A stretch of 64,000 nucleotides of DNA from Rhizopus arrhizus (lineage: Eukaryota; Mucoromycota; Mucoromycetes; Mucorales; Rhizopodaceae), in the NCBI GenBank assembly GCA_024220505.1, contig JAKZZE010000018.1, positions 806,001 through 870,000 on the forward strand, given 5' to 3'. The first letter of the stretch is position 1. Each line of letters starts with the position of its first letter. The position numbers were made by a program, and so were the translations under genes. This document shows positions 1-9,134 of this stretch, in pieces. The notes under the pieces were generated by a model. The model saw only the letters and a list, made by a program, of their open reading frames with translations, was not told the DNA's origin and made no database searches.

Positions 1-349
1 AACAATAGTAATATTTGAACAAATAACCATGTGAAACTAATTATCCTCTTTTACGTGATTCTGTAAAGAGCCACATGCTCTTTTGTCAGGCATCTCTGTA
101 CATTCCGCATTGCCAAGAAGGAAGTAAGGGAATCTACCAAGCTAGCATTAGCTCCTTGTTAGTAGGCTTTTACTAGTCGCCCCGAGTGAAAGTGGTAACG
201 AAGTATATCCAGCTTTGATGCTCATATACGGACTATCATGAGTAGCGTATACTTTTGCTTATCTTGGCGAGCTGCTAAATGACTCAGTGCAAAAGGAATG
301 GTGAATTGCTATTATTGTTGAAAACAAATACTAATACGTATATATTTTT

Positions 350-780
350 ACTAGATACATATACTCTCTTGGCGCATTGAAGCCATTGACTCCACCTCAA
401 AACCAATGCCTTCGACTACTGTTTTGGCATCCCCTTATATTCTGCCGCCGGTAATGCTCGATCTGATTTAAGAAAAATACATTAGCAAGTTTTAATGATC
501 TCAACACATAACTTTGATGAATAGTGCAATAAATGTTTCTAATTCTACTTTAAATATCCTCATAAGTGGGTTTTCTGGCAGCAGTACCCCCATTGTTCAA
601 TTTGTTTTAAAACTGAAATTCTGATAGAACGGCAGTTTTGGCCAGTCTTCAAAAGATCATCAATTTCTTTATCCAATGCTAAAGTTCTGATTTCAGAAGT
701 TTCACGGGAACATACAATTGGTATAATCTCTGGTCATAAGGAATTCTCAAACGTCAGGATTTGCAGAAAAAATTCTGACT
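350..780 (-). pseudogene. Decayed FAR1/MULE-associated protein fragment (tentative)
   Basis: Read on the minus strand, this stretch gives broken pieces of protein-like sequence, including KEIDDLLKTGQNCRSIRIS and KPTYEDI, interrupted by stops. The pattern (a short helix with an 'I..LL..G...IR' core followed by a PTYEDI-like motif) resembles the region that follows the FAR1-type zinc finger in fungal MULE-transposase-like proteins, and also the segment after the zinc finger in the gene at 28038-29540. No intact frame, start or terminal repeat is seen. Assignment rests on family memory only and is weak. Confidence 0.25.
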
Positions 781-807
781 TGAAGCAATGCAACACTTCG
801 AATCCTT

Positions 808-1281
808 TTGTGCCATACGAACAACTCTTTGGTAACTGCTACTACGATGGCAAGGGTTGTAGGCGCAACCAAAAGAAAAGCACCTGAAGATGCGGCTTCC
901 GCTATACCAAAAGGAACAACAGCGTCCAGTTTATATATCAGTGACACATTAGACATCATGGATGAATTTCCCAACATCAAGGGCTTTCATATTGTTATGG
1001 ACAATGCCCCAATTCATAGCCATGATATCGTAGATCCTATAATTATCGAACGAGGATACATACCTGTATACCTCCCTCCCTATTCCCCCGAGCTTAACCC
1101 TATCGAGCAGTTTTGGAAAGTTTTGAAGGATAGAGTCAGAAGAGGTAAGTTGACTGATGTGGAAACCCTCACCTCAAGAGTTATTGAAGGAAGCGAAGAT
1201 GTTCCAGTTGAACATTTACAGAATTTCATTCAGCATTCCATAAATTGTTTCCCTAAATGCTTAAATAAAGAATCTTTGTAA
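808..1281 (+). pseudogene. Tc1/mariner-type DDE transposase, 3' portion
   Basis: The reading frame encodes the C-terminal half of a Tc1/mariner (DDE superfamily) transposase, the enzyme that cuts and pastes its own transposon at TA sites. The second catalytic aspartate lies in VMDNAPIH and the third acidic residue in PYSPELNPIEQFW, the signature spacing of the family. The N-terminal half (helix-turn-helix and first Asp) is missing: coding similarity begins only near base 830 and everything upstream is unrelated, so this is a 5'-truncated, dead copy. It ends normally with a TAA. It lies only about 220 bp left of the DIRS retrotransposon. A second, more decayed relative lies at 42950-43960. Confidence 0.8.
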
Positions 1282-1285
1282 TTTA

Positions 1286-1376
1286 TTTGACCAGAAATTG
1301 GTCAAACTATTTGTAAAATGTGGTCAATTTATTTTCCCAAAACTGGTCAAATTAGCTTCAAACATCCGACCAAACT
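1286..1376. repeat. Cluster of GGTCAA/TTGACC motifs
   Basis: Five copies of a GGTCAA(A/T) hexamer-plus motif occur within 90 bp just after the transposase stop codon (near 1288, 1299, 1322, 1344 and 1368), in both orientations. Such arrays are often subterminal transposase-binding repeats. The position directly downstream of the transposase fits the 3' end of the Tc1/mariner element, but no matching left end is present to prove it. Confidence 0.5.
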
Positions 1377-1531
1377 AGTCTCCTTTGTATGGGCAATTTA
1401 GCCTCGCATAGGTGCGCAAATTTTTTCAAAATAGTGGGCGGTCTTTTCAAACATTCGGTAAATTGAGAGTGGAAGCACTGTAATTGTGACAATTGAAAAA
1501 AAAAATTGTTTGTCGTGCCTAATACAATCCC

Positions 1532-1642
1532 AGTTGACTCCGCTTCGACTTCCAATGTGATACATGCTCTCTGAGCCACGCTTTATTTTCCTTTTATATA
1601 TAGCAGTAATAAAATTTTTCCCTTTTTTCCTCATATCTTTCT
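1532..1642. repeat. DIRS left inverted terminal repeat (111 bp)
   Basis: Reverse complement of 5678-5788, reading from AGTTGACTCCGC at the outside to ATATCTTTCT at the inside. It includes a TATATATAG stretch that could serve as core promoter. The left end extends beyond the ITR to about 1505, where it pairs with the ICR. Confidence 0.9.
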
Positions 1643-1667
1643 AAGCCGCGCACCGTGGAATAACTCT

Positions 1668-2531
1668 ATGAATAATATCAACAATGACAATGTGGAAAAT
1701 ACAGCAAGTTTATCCTTCACAGAGACACAAATGGAAGAATTGTACCAACAATTTGCCCAACGTCTCAGAGCAGAACAAGACGAACGTAGACGAGGAGAGG
1801 TCCTGGACCTTCCAGAAGAGATTACAAGCGAGCTCAACAACGCAAGCCGCTCAGATATCCAAAGCAACATCAAGAAATACCAAAGAGATGTTCAGAAATA
1901 TGAAGGTGGTGACTGGACGAAGTCCCCAACCATTAACAAAAGCTACATTCAAGACCTTAAGCGATACCAAGTGGACGCTAAACAAGTGGTCAGCTATAGA
2001 CATGATGACTCGGAAAAATTGCGTGTTGCAGGCAGAGCAGCCGCAGAAATTTATCAAGAGCTTTTGTTTCTTACAGAGTCAGGAGGCGACTACGAGTCGA
2101 TTCAGCAAACAATCGAGAAATGTAGAAGGCTTTCAATCTATGGCTTCGCATGTAGTAGCGAGATCGACCGGGAAGCAAGAGCCCTTGCCATCAAGTCTCT
2201 CAGACTCCCACAGAGCGCCAGACACCTCGAAGATGATGAAGTCGAAGGCGACAATAAAAAGATGGTCTTCTCTGCCGACGTTGTCGAGCAAATTAATCAA
2301 GCACGGTATGAACACCAAATCATACGTAGTGCAGTCGCCTCACAACACAGAGGATACAACAATGGAAACAGAGGCCGAGGTGGAGGTTTCTTTCGTGGAA
2401 GTCAATATGGTCAACGGGGACGAGGATTTACACAAAAACCTTTTTTTGGACGAGGACGAGGCGTGGGCAGGTTCTCTCCGGAGAATCCCAGCAACCAATC
2501 CAACCCCAGTTCCAACCACAACCAAGCTTAA
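1668..2531 (+). CDS. DIRS ORF1, gag-like protein with RGG tail
   Basis: 287-residue first ORF of the DIRS element. The N-terminal part is acidic and helical with coiled-coil character (residues about 10-130, rich in Q, E, R and K), followed by a central helical segment. Residues about 230-275 are a basic Gly/Arg-rich tail with repeated RGG, RGRGGG and GRGRG motifs typical of RNA-binding proteins. By position it is the gag equivalent, expected to package element RNA. No CCHC knuckle is seen, which is usual for DIRS. It lies just inside the left ITR, and its frame overlaps a long non-coding shadow frame. The start ATG is the first one after the ITR. 32 bases separate it from the RT ORF. Confidence 0.8.
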   Translation: MNNINNDNVENTASLSFTETQMEELYQQFAQRLRAEQDERRRGEVLDLPEEITSELNNASRSDIQSNIKKYQRDVQKYEGGDWTKSPTINKSYIQDLKRYQVDAKQVVSYRHDDSEKLRVAGRAAAEIYQELLFLTESGGDYESIQQTIEKCRRLSIYGFACSSEIDREARALAIKSLRLPQSARHLEDDEVEGDNKKMVFSADVVEQINQARYEHQIIRSAVASQHRGYNNGNRGRGGGFFRGSQYGQRGRGFTQKPFFGRGRGVGRFSPENPSNQSNPSSNHNQA

Positions 2532-2563
2532 CGATATCACTTCCACTCAAGACACAGCGTACC

Positions 2564-4450
2564 ATGGACCATTACAACATCCCAGAAGATGGAATCCTTC
2601 CGGGGGGCCGTCTTCAGAGTTTCATTCACCAATGGGAACAAACGACCAGTCACCCATGGCCATTGTCTGTTATCAAAGAAGGCTACCAGATCCAGTGGAA
2701 TTCGCGCCCGATTCCTTGGAAATCTCGGCAGTTAACTCTTTCAGTGGAAGATCAAATGGCAGTGGACTCAGCTGTGGAAAAATTTTTGCATTCAGGGATA
2801 ATAGAACGATCACCAAGCCAGAACAACCAATTCCTGTCCAATTTCTTCACCATCCAGGAGCCAACGAAACGGCGGCCAATCCTCGATTGCCAGAAGATAA
2901 ACCAGTTTATACAGTGCAACCATTTCAAGATGGAAGGCGTACCAGCGCTACGACAATTGATCGAAAAAGACGACTTGATTTGCAAATTAGACCTCAAGGA
3001 CGCATATGTCGTAGTTCCTATCCACCCAAGTTCCAGAGAGTATTTATCGTTTCGCCACAAGGGAATAATATATCAATACAAGTCACTGGCTTTCGGACTG
3101 AGTGTAGCACCCAGAGTCTTTTCCAAGATAATGCGATACGCTTTGGAACCGCTGAGGACACAAGGTATGAGATTTGTATATTACCTCGACGACATATGTC
3201 TGCTGGCAAAATCAGAGATGGAAATGCAAAAAATGACAAAAACCATAGTTCACCATTTGACTTCGTTGGGTTTTCTAATCAACTGGGAGAAGAGTATTTT
3301 AATTCCAAGCAAGATTCAAGAATTTCTTGGTTTCCAGTTCAACTCAAGGACGATGCGGATTACAGTTCCTGCTCAAAAGATGAAAAAATTATTTGCGAGA
3401 ATACGTCAAGTACAAGAAAAGAAGACGAACAAATCATGCAGGTGGATAGCCAGTTTGTTGGGGAAGATGACTTCGATGATACCAGCAATCGGAGAAGCTC
3501 TACTTCACATCAGATTCATTCAAAGGGATTTGGCCAAGAACCTAAAACTCAATCATCAGAATTGGGAAAGTCATTGTCCACTGTCCATAGAAAGTATAGA
3601 AGAACTAAAATGGTGGGAAGAGTTCTCAGCACAGAAAAATGGATTACCCATACAACGTCCTTTGGAAAAGGTGCCAAAAATATTGATCCACGTCGACGCC
3701 TCCGACACCGGGTGGGGGGTAAGCTCACCGGAAATGCAAACATCGGGTTATTGGCAAGAGTCAGAAAAAGAAAGTTCCATCAATGTTCGGGAGCTAAAGA
3801 CGATTTACTTTGCGCTGAGGATGCACGCAGAAAAATACAAAAACTCGACAATAAAGATCTTATCGGACAACATGACAGCTTTAAAATACACAACAAAAGC
3901 AGGAGGTACCGCCTCTATAGATCTACAAACATTAGCCATCGATATACAACAAATATGCAACGATTTCAACCTGGATGTGCAGTACAGCCATATACCGGGG
4001 ATTCAGAACACAAAAGCAGATCAACTGAGTCGATCGACACGTCCTCTGTACGAAGCAGCACTACCACGCCGATTATTCAACATGATTCAATGCCAATGGG
4101 GTCCTCTGACGATCGACGCTTTTGCGGCAAGGCACAACACAAAAACAAAGAGGTTTTGGAGTCTACTTCCGGATCCGGATGCAGCAGCAGTGGACGCGTT
4201 CCGCCAGAGATGGCCGAAGAGGGGACTTTACTTACATCCACCATGGAAAATGATCCCAAGGGTAATTCACAAGTTTCGACAGTCGAGGATCAACAGCGCA
4301 GTATTGGTGACGCCATATTGGCCCACCCAATATTGGTTCCCAATGATCCTAAGAATGAAACACTTGACACCACCGCTACTGATGAACATCAACAACTGGA
4401 CTCTGGCCGCATGGCACTTATCTACAAAAGCGGGACACGCGATAGTATAA
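2564..4450 (+). CDS. DIRS reverse transcriptase / RNase H polyprotein
   Basis: 628-residue ORF. Reverse transcriptase motifs are clear: KLDLKDAY (residues about 141-148, first catalytic Asp) and the YYLDD box (about 206-210, catalytic Asp pair). RNase H follows with IHVDASDTGWG near residue 376-386 (first catalytic Asp), a conserved Glu in the NVRELKT segment and an SDN motif. The last 120 residues contain the DAFAARHN...PDP..DAF segment that follows RNase H in many DIRS elements. Together these make double-stranded DNA from element RNA. The ORF is uninterrupted, which argues for a young copy. Its last 40 bases overlap the start of the recombinase ORF in another frame. Confidence 0.92.
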   Translation: MDHYNIPEDGILPGGRLQSFIHQWEQTTSHPWPLSVIKEGYQIQWNSRPIPWKSRQLTLSVEDQMAVDSAVEKFLHSGIIERSPSQNNQFLSNFFTIQEPTKRRPILDCQKINQFIQCNHFKMEGVPALRQLIEKDDLICKLDLKDAYVVVPIHPSSREYLSFRHKGIIYQYKSLAFGLSVAPRVFSKIMRYALEPLRTQGMRFVYYLDDICLLAKSEMEMQKMTKTIVHHLTSLGFLINWEKSILIPSKIQEFLGFQFNSRTMRITVPAQKMKKLFARIRQVQEKKTNKSCRWIASLLGKMTSMIPAIGEALLHIRFIQRDLAKNLKLNHQNWESHCPLSIESIEELKWWEEFSAQKNGLPIQRPLEKVPKILIHVDASDTGWGVSSPEMQTSGYWQESEKESSINVRELKTIYFALRMHAEKYKNSTIKILSDNMTALKYTTKAGGTASIDLQTLAIDIQQICNDFNLDVQYSHIPGIQNTKADQLSRSTRPLYEAALPRRLFNMIQCQWGPLTIDAFAARHNTKTKRFWSLLPDPDAAAVDAFRQRWPKRGLYLHPPWKMIPRVIHKFRQSRINSAVLVTPYWPTQYWFPMILRMKHLTPPLLMNINNWTLAAWHLSTKAGHAIV

Positions 4451-5568
4451 ACGACAAGACAACAACTTTCCTTTTGAAGGCCACAAGACAAAGTACACAC
4501 AAAGCATACAATAATGGCTGGAAAGTGTGGTCCAACTGGTGCAGATCTCAAGATCCGAAGCTAGATCCTGAAGAGTATAGCCCTAACAATGTTTTGCAGT
4601 TCCTAGTGGATAACCAGCACTTCTCGTATCAATATCTAAATGGTTTACGCTCGTCGATTGCATCAGTATTCAAACATATTCATCCACATCAAAAACCGAT
4701 AGCTTCTCAGCCAAACATTTCAAGATTCTTCACAGCCAAGAGAAAGACGGAAATACGAATTCCTACAACATCTCAACTAGAAACATGGGATATCAATCTT
4801 CTTATTCAGTTCATAAAGGACAAGTTGACACCAACAGCCGAACTTAATCTGCAACAACTACAACTCAAAGTAATCTTACTGACATGTATCAATACTATGG
4901 GGAGACCGCGATCTGACGTTGGCCGTTTGCAACATCGCGATGTAAAATTCATCACTTCAGAGATATCAAATGATTTAGAAGGTGTTGTTCTCCATATTCG
5001 TACGCCAAAGGAATCACAAGTCAAGACGTCAAAATTGGGTATGGTTGACGACAAAGAAGTTTGCTTAGTATCAACGTTGTTCGTATTCATGCAAAAGACA
5101 AAGGATTGTCGTGTCCATCTACCAGAGGATCATACTCTGTTTCTCAGCTATATTCAACATCACACCAAGCCTCCTTCCTCTGTTCGTACGGCGACCGTTG
5201 GTAAATGGATTCACGAAGCTATGAAAGAAGCAGGTGTCAACCCAGTGTTCAAGGCACATTCGATTCGTTCTGCCTCAAGTACAAAGGCCGTTATGTTGGG
5301 CACTCCTATTGACAAAGTGAAGGAGCATGCAAACTGGAGTTTGAAGTCCAATACATTTGAAAAATACTACTACAAACCACATCAACGATTGCATCAAAGC
5401 ACCGCCATTCAAAATTCAATTTTTTTATCTGCTGAAAAACGTATCACATTGGAAGTCGAAGCGGAGTCAACTGGGATTGTATTAGGCACGACAAACAATA
5501 CAAAAGTTGACGAAGCGAAGACTGAAAATGTGATACATACCCGCCCTTGGTATCGTAAATACTTCTAG
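4411..5568 (+). CDS. DIRS tyrosine recombinase
   Basis: 385-residue tyrosine recombinase (start taken at the ATG encoding MALIYKSG; the open frame extends much further upstream but that part is a shadow of the other ORFs). A SAM-like N-terminal domain (ATRQSTHKAYNNGW...) precedes the catalytic domain. All catalytic positions can be seen: Arg in GRPRSDVGRL (about residue 165), HSIRS for the H-x2-R pair (about 283), HANWS (about 306), and the tyrosine nucleophile in FEKYYYKP (about 320). The enzyme integrates the circular DNA intermediate without target duplication. The extreme C-terminus is encoded by the ICR. The frame is intact. Confidence 0.9.
   Translation: MALIYKSGTRDSINDKTTTFLLKATRQSTHKAYNNGWKVWSNWCRSQDPKLDPEEYSPNNVLQFLVDNQHFSYQYLNGLRSSIASVFKHIHPHQKPIASQPNISRFFTAKRKTEIRIPTTSQLETWDINLLIQFIKDKLTPTAELNLQQLQLKVILLTCINTMGRPRSDVGRLQHRDVKFITSEISNDLEGVVLHIRTPKESQVKTSKLGMVDDKEVCLVSTLFVFMQKTKDCRVHLPEDHTLFLSYIQHHTKPPSSVRTATVGKWIHEAMKEAGVNPVFKAHSIRSASSTKAVMLGTPIDKVKEHANWSLKSNTFEKYYYKPHQRLHQSTAIQNSIFLSAEKRITLEVEAESTGIVLGTTNNTKVDEAKTENVIHTRPWYRKYF
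5441..5545. repeat. DIRS internal complementary region
   Basis: Bases 5441-5499 are the reverse complement of the left extremity 1505-1563. Bases from 5496 on match the reverse complement of the right extremity (exact over 16 nt, then diverged, then similar again around GTGATACAT). In DIRS elements this region templates closure of the circular cDNA. It lies inside the 3' end of the recombinase ORF, so the last residues of that protein are encoded by ICR sequence. Confidence 0.85.
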
Positions 5569-5677
5569 TCGTATTCATAGTCAAACATTTGTAGTTTGTA
5601 TTCCTTGCACCCTCCCAAAAACATGTATCACAAAAAAAAAAAAAAAAAAAATTGAAGTATAGTTAGCTGCTTAGCAT

Positions 5678-5788
5678 AGAAAGATATGAGGAAAAAAGGG
5701 AAAAATTTTATTACTGCTATATATAAAAGGAAAATAAAGCGTGGCTCAGAGAGCATGTATCACATTGGAAGTCGAAGCGGAGTCAACT
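5678..5788. repeat. DIRS right inverted terminal repeat (111 bp)
   Basis: Reverse complement of 1532-1642. A short unique tail (5789-5797, ending GTATTG) follows and is matched in the ICR, fixing the right boundary. An A tract of about 20 lies shortly before the repeat. Confidence 0.9.
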
Positions 5789-5983
5789 TTTGTATTGGCC
5801 TCCCAGAAAAAATGAAGGGTTTTTTAGTAACCTCATTATTGTTATCGAGTGTATATCGGGCTTTATCTTTTCTCTCTGAGAAAAAAAAAAAAAAAAACTG
5901 ATGATTCTTGCACAACAGCCTTTATTTCTAACTTATGCTAAGCGTGTCAAAAAAAATATAAAGAAATAACACACATCTCAAGA

Positions 5984-6595
5984 TTAATTTTGCAGAATGG
6001 GCCAGCGACTGATTTCTTTAAACCTATGCTGTCCACCTACAACTTCATTTTTAAATGTCCTTTGGTATAATACAATATGCCAAGGTTCATTACTACAACT
6101 GCTGATATCATGATACTGAAGAAAATATGAGTCTGCAGCTGACTTTATCATTTCAAATAATTTAGTACAGTCTTTTTCTTCCTTCTCGTCCCAATAAGCA
6201 AGGCTGATGTGGTTAATTCGCTTAGGACGTATGTTGATATGAAGTTTTTTGCCGGCCTCCTCAGCCAGCTTAAATATGCGTTGTCGATAATCGTCTGAAA
6301 CGGTAACCGGAAGTAACAAGTGAGCAGGTAGATCAGTTATTTTATCGCGTACTAATAAAGGGCACATATCTAACTCAGGGTTGCTGCAAATTTCCCTTTG
6401 TAAGATGACTTCAAGCATATTCTTTAATTTCTGAATTTGGTGTTCCTGTTCAATTTGAAAGAAGCCTGTCATCGAGACATGGCATTCATACTTGTTCGCT
6501 GTAGTGAATGCTATGTCACTGGCTACTGTATCAAGAAAACTATTTACAATTTGTTTGACTTGTGTTGGAGGTTCAAGATAAACTATTAATTCCAT
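5984..6595 (-). CDS. 2H phosphoesterase-like protein
   Basis: Single-exon 203-residue protein with two HxS/T motifs about 100 residues apart, HVSM near residue 40 and HISLAY near residue 132. This is the hallmark of the 2H phosphoesterase superfamily (2',3'-cyclic nucleotide or RNA end processing; includes LigT, Usb1/Mpn1 and the N-terminal domain of UBASH3). The second motif has the expected hydrophobic neighbours and the spacing fits one domain filling the whole protein. The first ATG in frame is used. The exact substrate cannot be told. It lies 63 bp downstream of the coactosin gene on the same strand and 190 bp right of the DIRS element. Confidence 0.7.
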   Translation of the reverse strand: MELIVYLEPPTQVKQIVNSFLDTVASDIAFTTANKYECHVSMTGFFQIEQEHQIQKLKNMLEVILQREICSNPELDMCPLLVRDKITDLPAHLLLPVTVSDDYRQRIFKLAEEAGKKLHINIRPKRINHISLAYWDEKEEKDCTKLFEMIKSAADSYFLQYHDISSCSNEPWHIVLYQRTFKNEVVGGQHRFKEISRWPILQN

Positions 6596-6658
6596 CAATA
6601 TCGCAATTATATAAAAAAGAGAAAAGAGGGATTTATTGGTTTTTTTCCAATAAAAATT

Positions 6659-7157
6659 TTAGTAGTTGCTTGATTGTCTATCGTAATTTGCACCACCAGC
6701 ACGTCTAAGTCTTGTCATGATTTCATTTTCGGTTAAATCTTGAGCACTGGAGGCAGATACTTCAATATGGTAGTTACGAAGAATATTCTTGACATCAGAA
6801 ATTTGAATAGATAGCTTAGCTTTACGCATCACACCTACTTTGTCTCCGCACCAAGGAACTAACACAAACTTTACACGTTGAGAATATCTACAGAAGCGAT
6901 TAGATACATGCAACCATAACATATTTGATAGTTTACTCATCGTTACTCATGTTCATTCTGAGGTAACCCCATCCAGCAATTTCGGGTTTCAAATGGGCAA
7001 CAAATTCAGAAAGACCTCCTGACCCTGTACCAGACACTTGAAGACGGTCAGGTTTGCCATCGGCAAAATCAAAAAAGGCCCAATTAGCCTCAGTTTTGTC
7101 ATCTCGGACATCTTCATAAGCTTCAATAAGAGCGGGATCTGAGACGTTTAAAGACAT
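6659..7157 (-). CDS. Coactosin-like ADF-H protein
   Basis: Two exons, 7157-6937 and 6887-6659, joined by a 49-bp intron (GTAAAC..TGTAG), give 149 residues, close to the 142 of animal coactosin. The fold is ADF-homology (ADF-H): ANWAFFDFADGKPDRLQV, then RVKFVLVPWCGDKVGVMRKAK, and the diagnostic C-terminal LRRAGGANYD. Coactosin binds F-actin without severing and counteracts capping. The splice join restores the expected NDEYSQRVKFV sequence across the boundary, which supports the model; without it the frame stops. No nuclear localisation or extra domain is seen. Confidence 0.9.
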
Positions 7158-7320
7158 ACTTTGGGTGACTGAATAAATAAAAGAGAAAGAGGATCAGGTT
7201 AATTAACTGCCTTTCAAAGAAAAAAAATTACCCAATCGCAAAAGATTTGATGAAAAAATTACCACGTCTCTACTATGAAGTTTAAAAACCGATACAGGTG
7301 TACTTTTTACAGCCAATTTG

Positions 7321-8120
7321 CAGTTTTGTTGTATCCAAATCACGGCTTAAATAACATGTTCCTCTTTCTATATGTATCTGCTTTCAGATGATATTTTCAA
7401 AACATAATATTGCAGTAATGAAAACGATGGCACTATTTTACAATAGTATGTTGCATTTTCAGAAATAGATATCACCTACTCAGAAATCCATATCGCATGC
7501 TCAGAAAATGTACTACGCCCAGACAAGAAACTCCTTGGTGACTTGAGATATACATGCTAAAAGAGCCTGACAGCATAAAAGAAACAAACACACCACCTTA
7601 AATTTCTAAATATTTCTTTAGTTTATTATAATTTCATAAGGGCCTCTTTGTCTGATGTTGGTATGAAGGAGTATGAGGATCTAAATGAAGATTAAATGCT
7701 TGATATTGATAACTTCAGCTTGAGTAGTAAATAATAGAATAAAATGAAGCAAATAAGAGGTATGATCCGTTATAAGGATGAGGAATTACTACAGCAGCAA
7801 AATATGCATAGCCAGGGAGAAGAAGAAAAAGTATGGATATGCAAAATGCCAAGAGACGAAAGAAGAAAGGAATTATTTGCTGTTGTTTGTGCACTTAAGT
7901 GACAGAAAGATGATTGACATGGGCGTAGTACATTTTCTGAGCATGCGATATGGATTTCTGAGTAGGTGATATCTATTTCTGAAAATGCAACATACTATTG
8001 TAAAATAGTGCCATTGTTTTCATTACTGCAATATTATGTTTTGAAAATATCATCTGAAAGCAGATACATATAGAAAGAGGAACATGTTATTTAAGCCGTG
8101 ATTTGGATACAACAAAACTG
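7321..8120. mobile_element. 800-bp palindromic element with 200-bp terminal inverted repeats (MITE/foldback-like)
   Basis: Bases 7321-7520 are the reverse complement of 7921-8120 with one mismatch seen (a C/T at the GATGG/CATTG site), framing a 400-bp unique centre; the whole is exactly 800 bp. Ends read CAGTTTTGTT...AACAAAACTG. No flanking target duplication is obvious. Within each arm a degenerate unit of about 21 bp (TCAGAAA...) is repeated three times in tandem at the inner side. The centre has only a 63-codon ORF (7778-7969) with no recognisable product, so the element is non-autonomous. Which transposase family mobilised it cannot be told. Confidence 0.8.
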
Positions 8121-9134
8121 AGTTTTAGAAAATAAAAAAGTACAACCTGAAAAGATAAAAGGCTGTAAATCACTCTATCAGACCTACAAATTGGTACCAT
8201 GAGTACTTTGTTTGTCGTATTGTTTTCTATTTTTGACCTGAGAATATTCCATAAAGCGTGTCAAACTCTTCCCTCTACCAAGTATATATTTCTAAATCAC
8301 TTTCTTACCAAAGCAAATATTTGCTTAGTTCCTCTTTTTTTTTTGTTTTTAAAAAAAAGTCTAAAATAAAAAAAAATTCCTTTTTTTGCAGCGAAAACAA
8401 GCCAAGACAGCCGCTATCTTTTAATTAATAATATAAATGATATGATATATAACCTAATATGCACTTTTTCTGTCGATAATGTTCTCCTTTAACTCATACA
8501 TCAAAACATATAAGGGATGAAATTGCAAGAAGTCTTTGGTTTTTTTTTGATGAAGCTTTTAAGAACACTAATGTTGATGGTATGAATGAGGGTCGCTTTC
8601 AAATAGTTTCACTAGCAAACCTCTTCCTTCCCCCCATAGTGCTAATAGCACCACCAAGCAATAGAAAACTTCCCGTAAGCTAAAAATAAATTGAGAATGC
8701 ACTTTTCATGTTACATTATTCTTTTTCAAAAAATAAAAAAAAAAAAAGCAGGAGTGAAGTTGTGTGTAGCATTGCATTTGCCTCATTCAAAATTCTTCTT
8801 TTTATAAATTTATGTGAGTATGTATTGCATTTGTAGTTACAATCAAGGGCCGTGGGATAAGATAAGATTGAGATACAATGATATGTAACTTGAATTTCAT
8901 ATAATTTATGAGGCTGTGTAATTAAAAAACTTTCAGAGCGCAGTCAAGATCCTAATTGAAACTTAATTTTAAGAATTATGATTGAGATGGGATATGTTTA
9001 TTAATAACAAATGATGAATTTATATATATACAGAGAAAGGGTAATAGTTATTGAACAATCAATCTTTTTTTTTTTCTTAGAGGATATAAGAATGGAATAA
9101 ATATGAATATAAGTTACAGTTTGTTCGTATGTGA
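8121..9134. other. AT-rich intergenic region
   Basis: No ORF with protein-like sequence, no RNA gene and no repeat structure recognised. It separates the palindromic element from the 3' end of the WWE-like gene. The last 100 bases probably contain that gene's 3' UTR. Confidence 0.5.

Larger units (their letters stand above)
1505..5797 (+). mobile_element. DIRS-type tyrosine-recombinase retrotransposon, structurally complete
   Basis: About 4.3 kb element with the full DIRS architecture: gag-like ORF, RT/RNase H ORF, overlapping tyrosine recombinase ORF, inverted terminal repeats and an internal complementary region (ICR). The ICR (5441 to about 5545) has its first 59 bases complementary to the left end (1505-1563) and bases 5496-5511 complementary to the right end (5782-5797), so the extremities can be fixed from the element itself; the two halves share CAAT. 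There is no long terminal direct repeat and no evident target duplication, as known for DIRS elements, which integrate as circles through the recombinase. All three ORFs are open, so this copy may be recent. It sits next to a truncated Tc1/mariner copy. Confidence 0.9.

Noticed and set aside
1684..4410. 1294-codon open frame spanning the DIRS element
   Set aside because: Only its last 385 codons (from the ATG at 4411) encode a recognisable protein; the rest is a shadow frame of gag and RT.
7778..7969. 63-codon ORF in the centre of the palindromic element
   Set aside because: Lys/Tyr-rich, runs into the inverted repeat, no known similarity; not supported as a gene.
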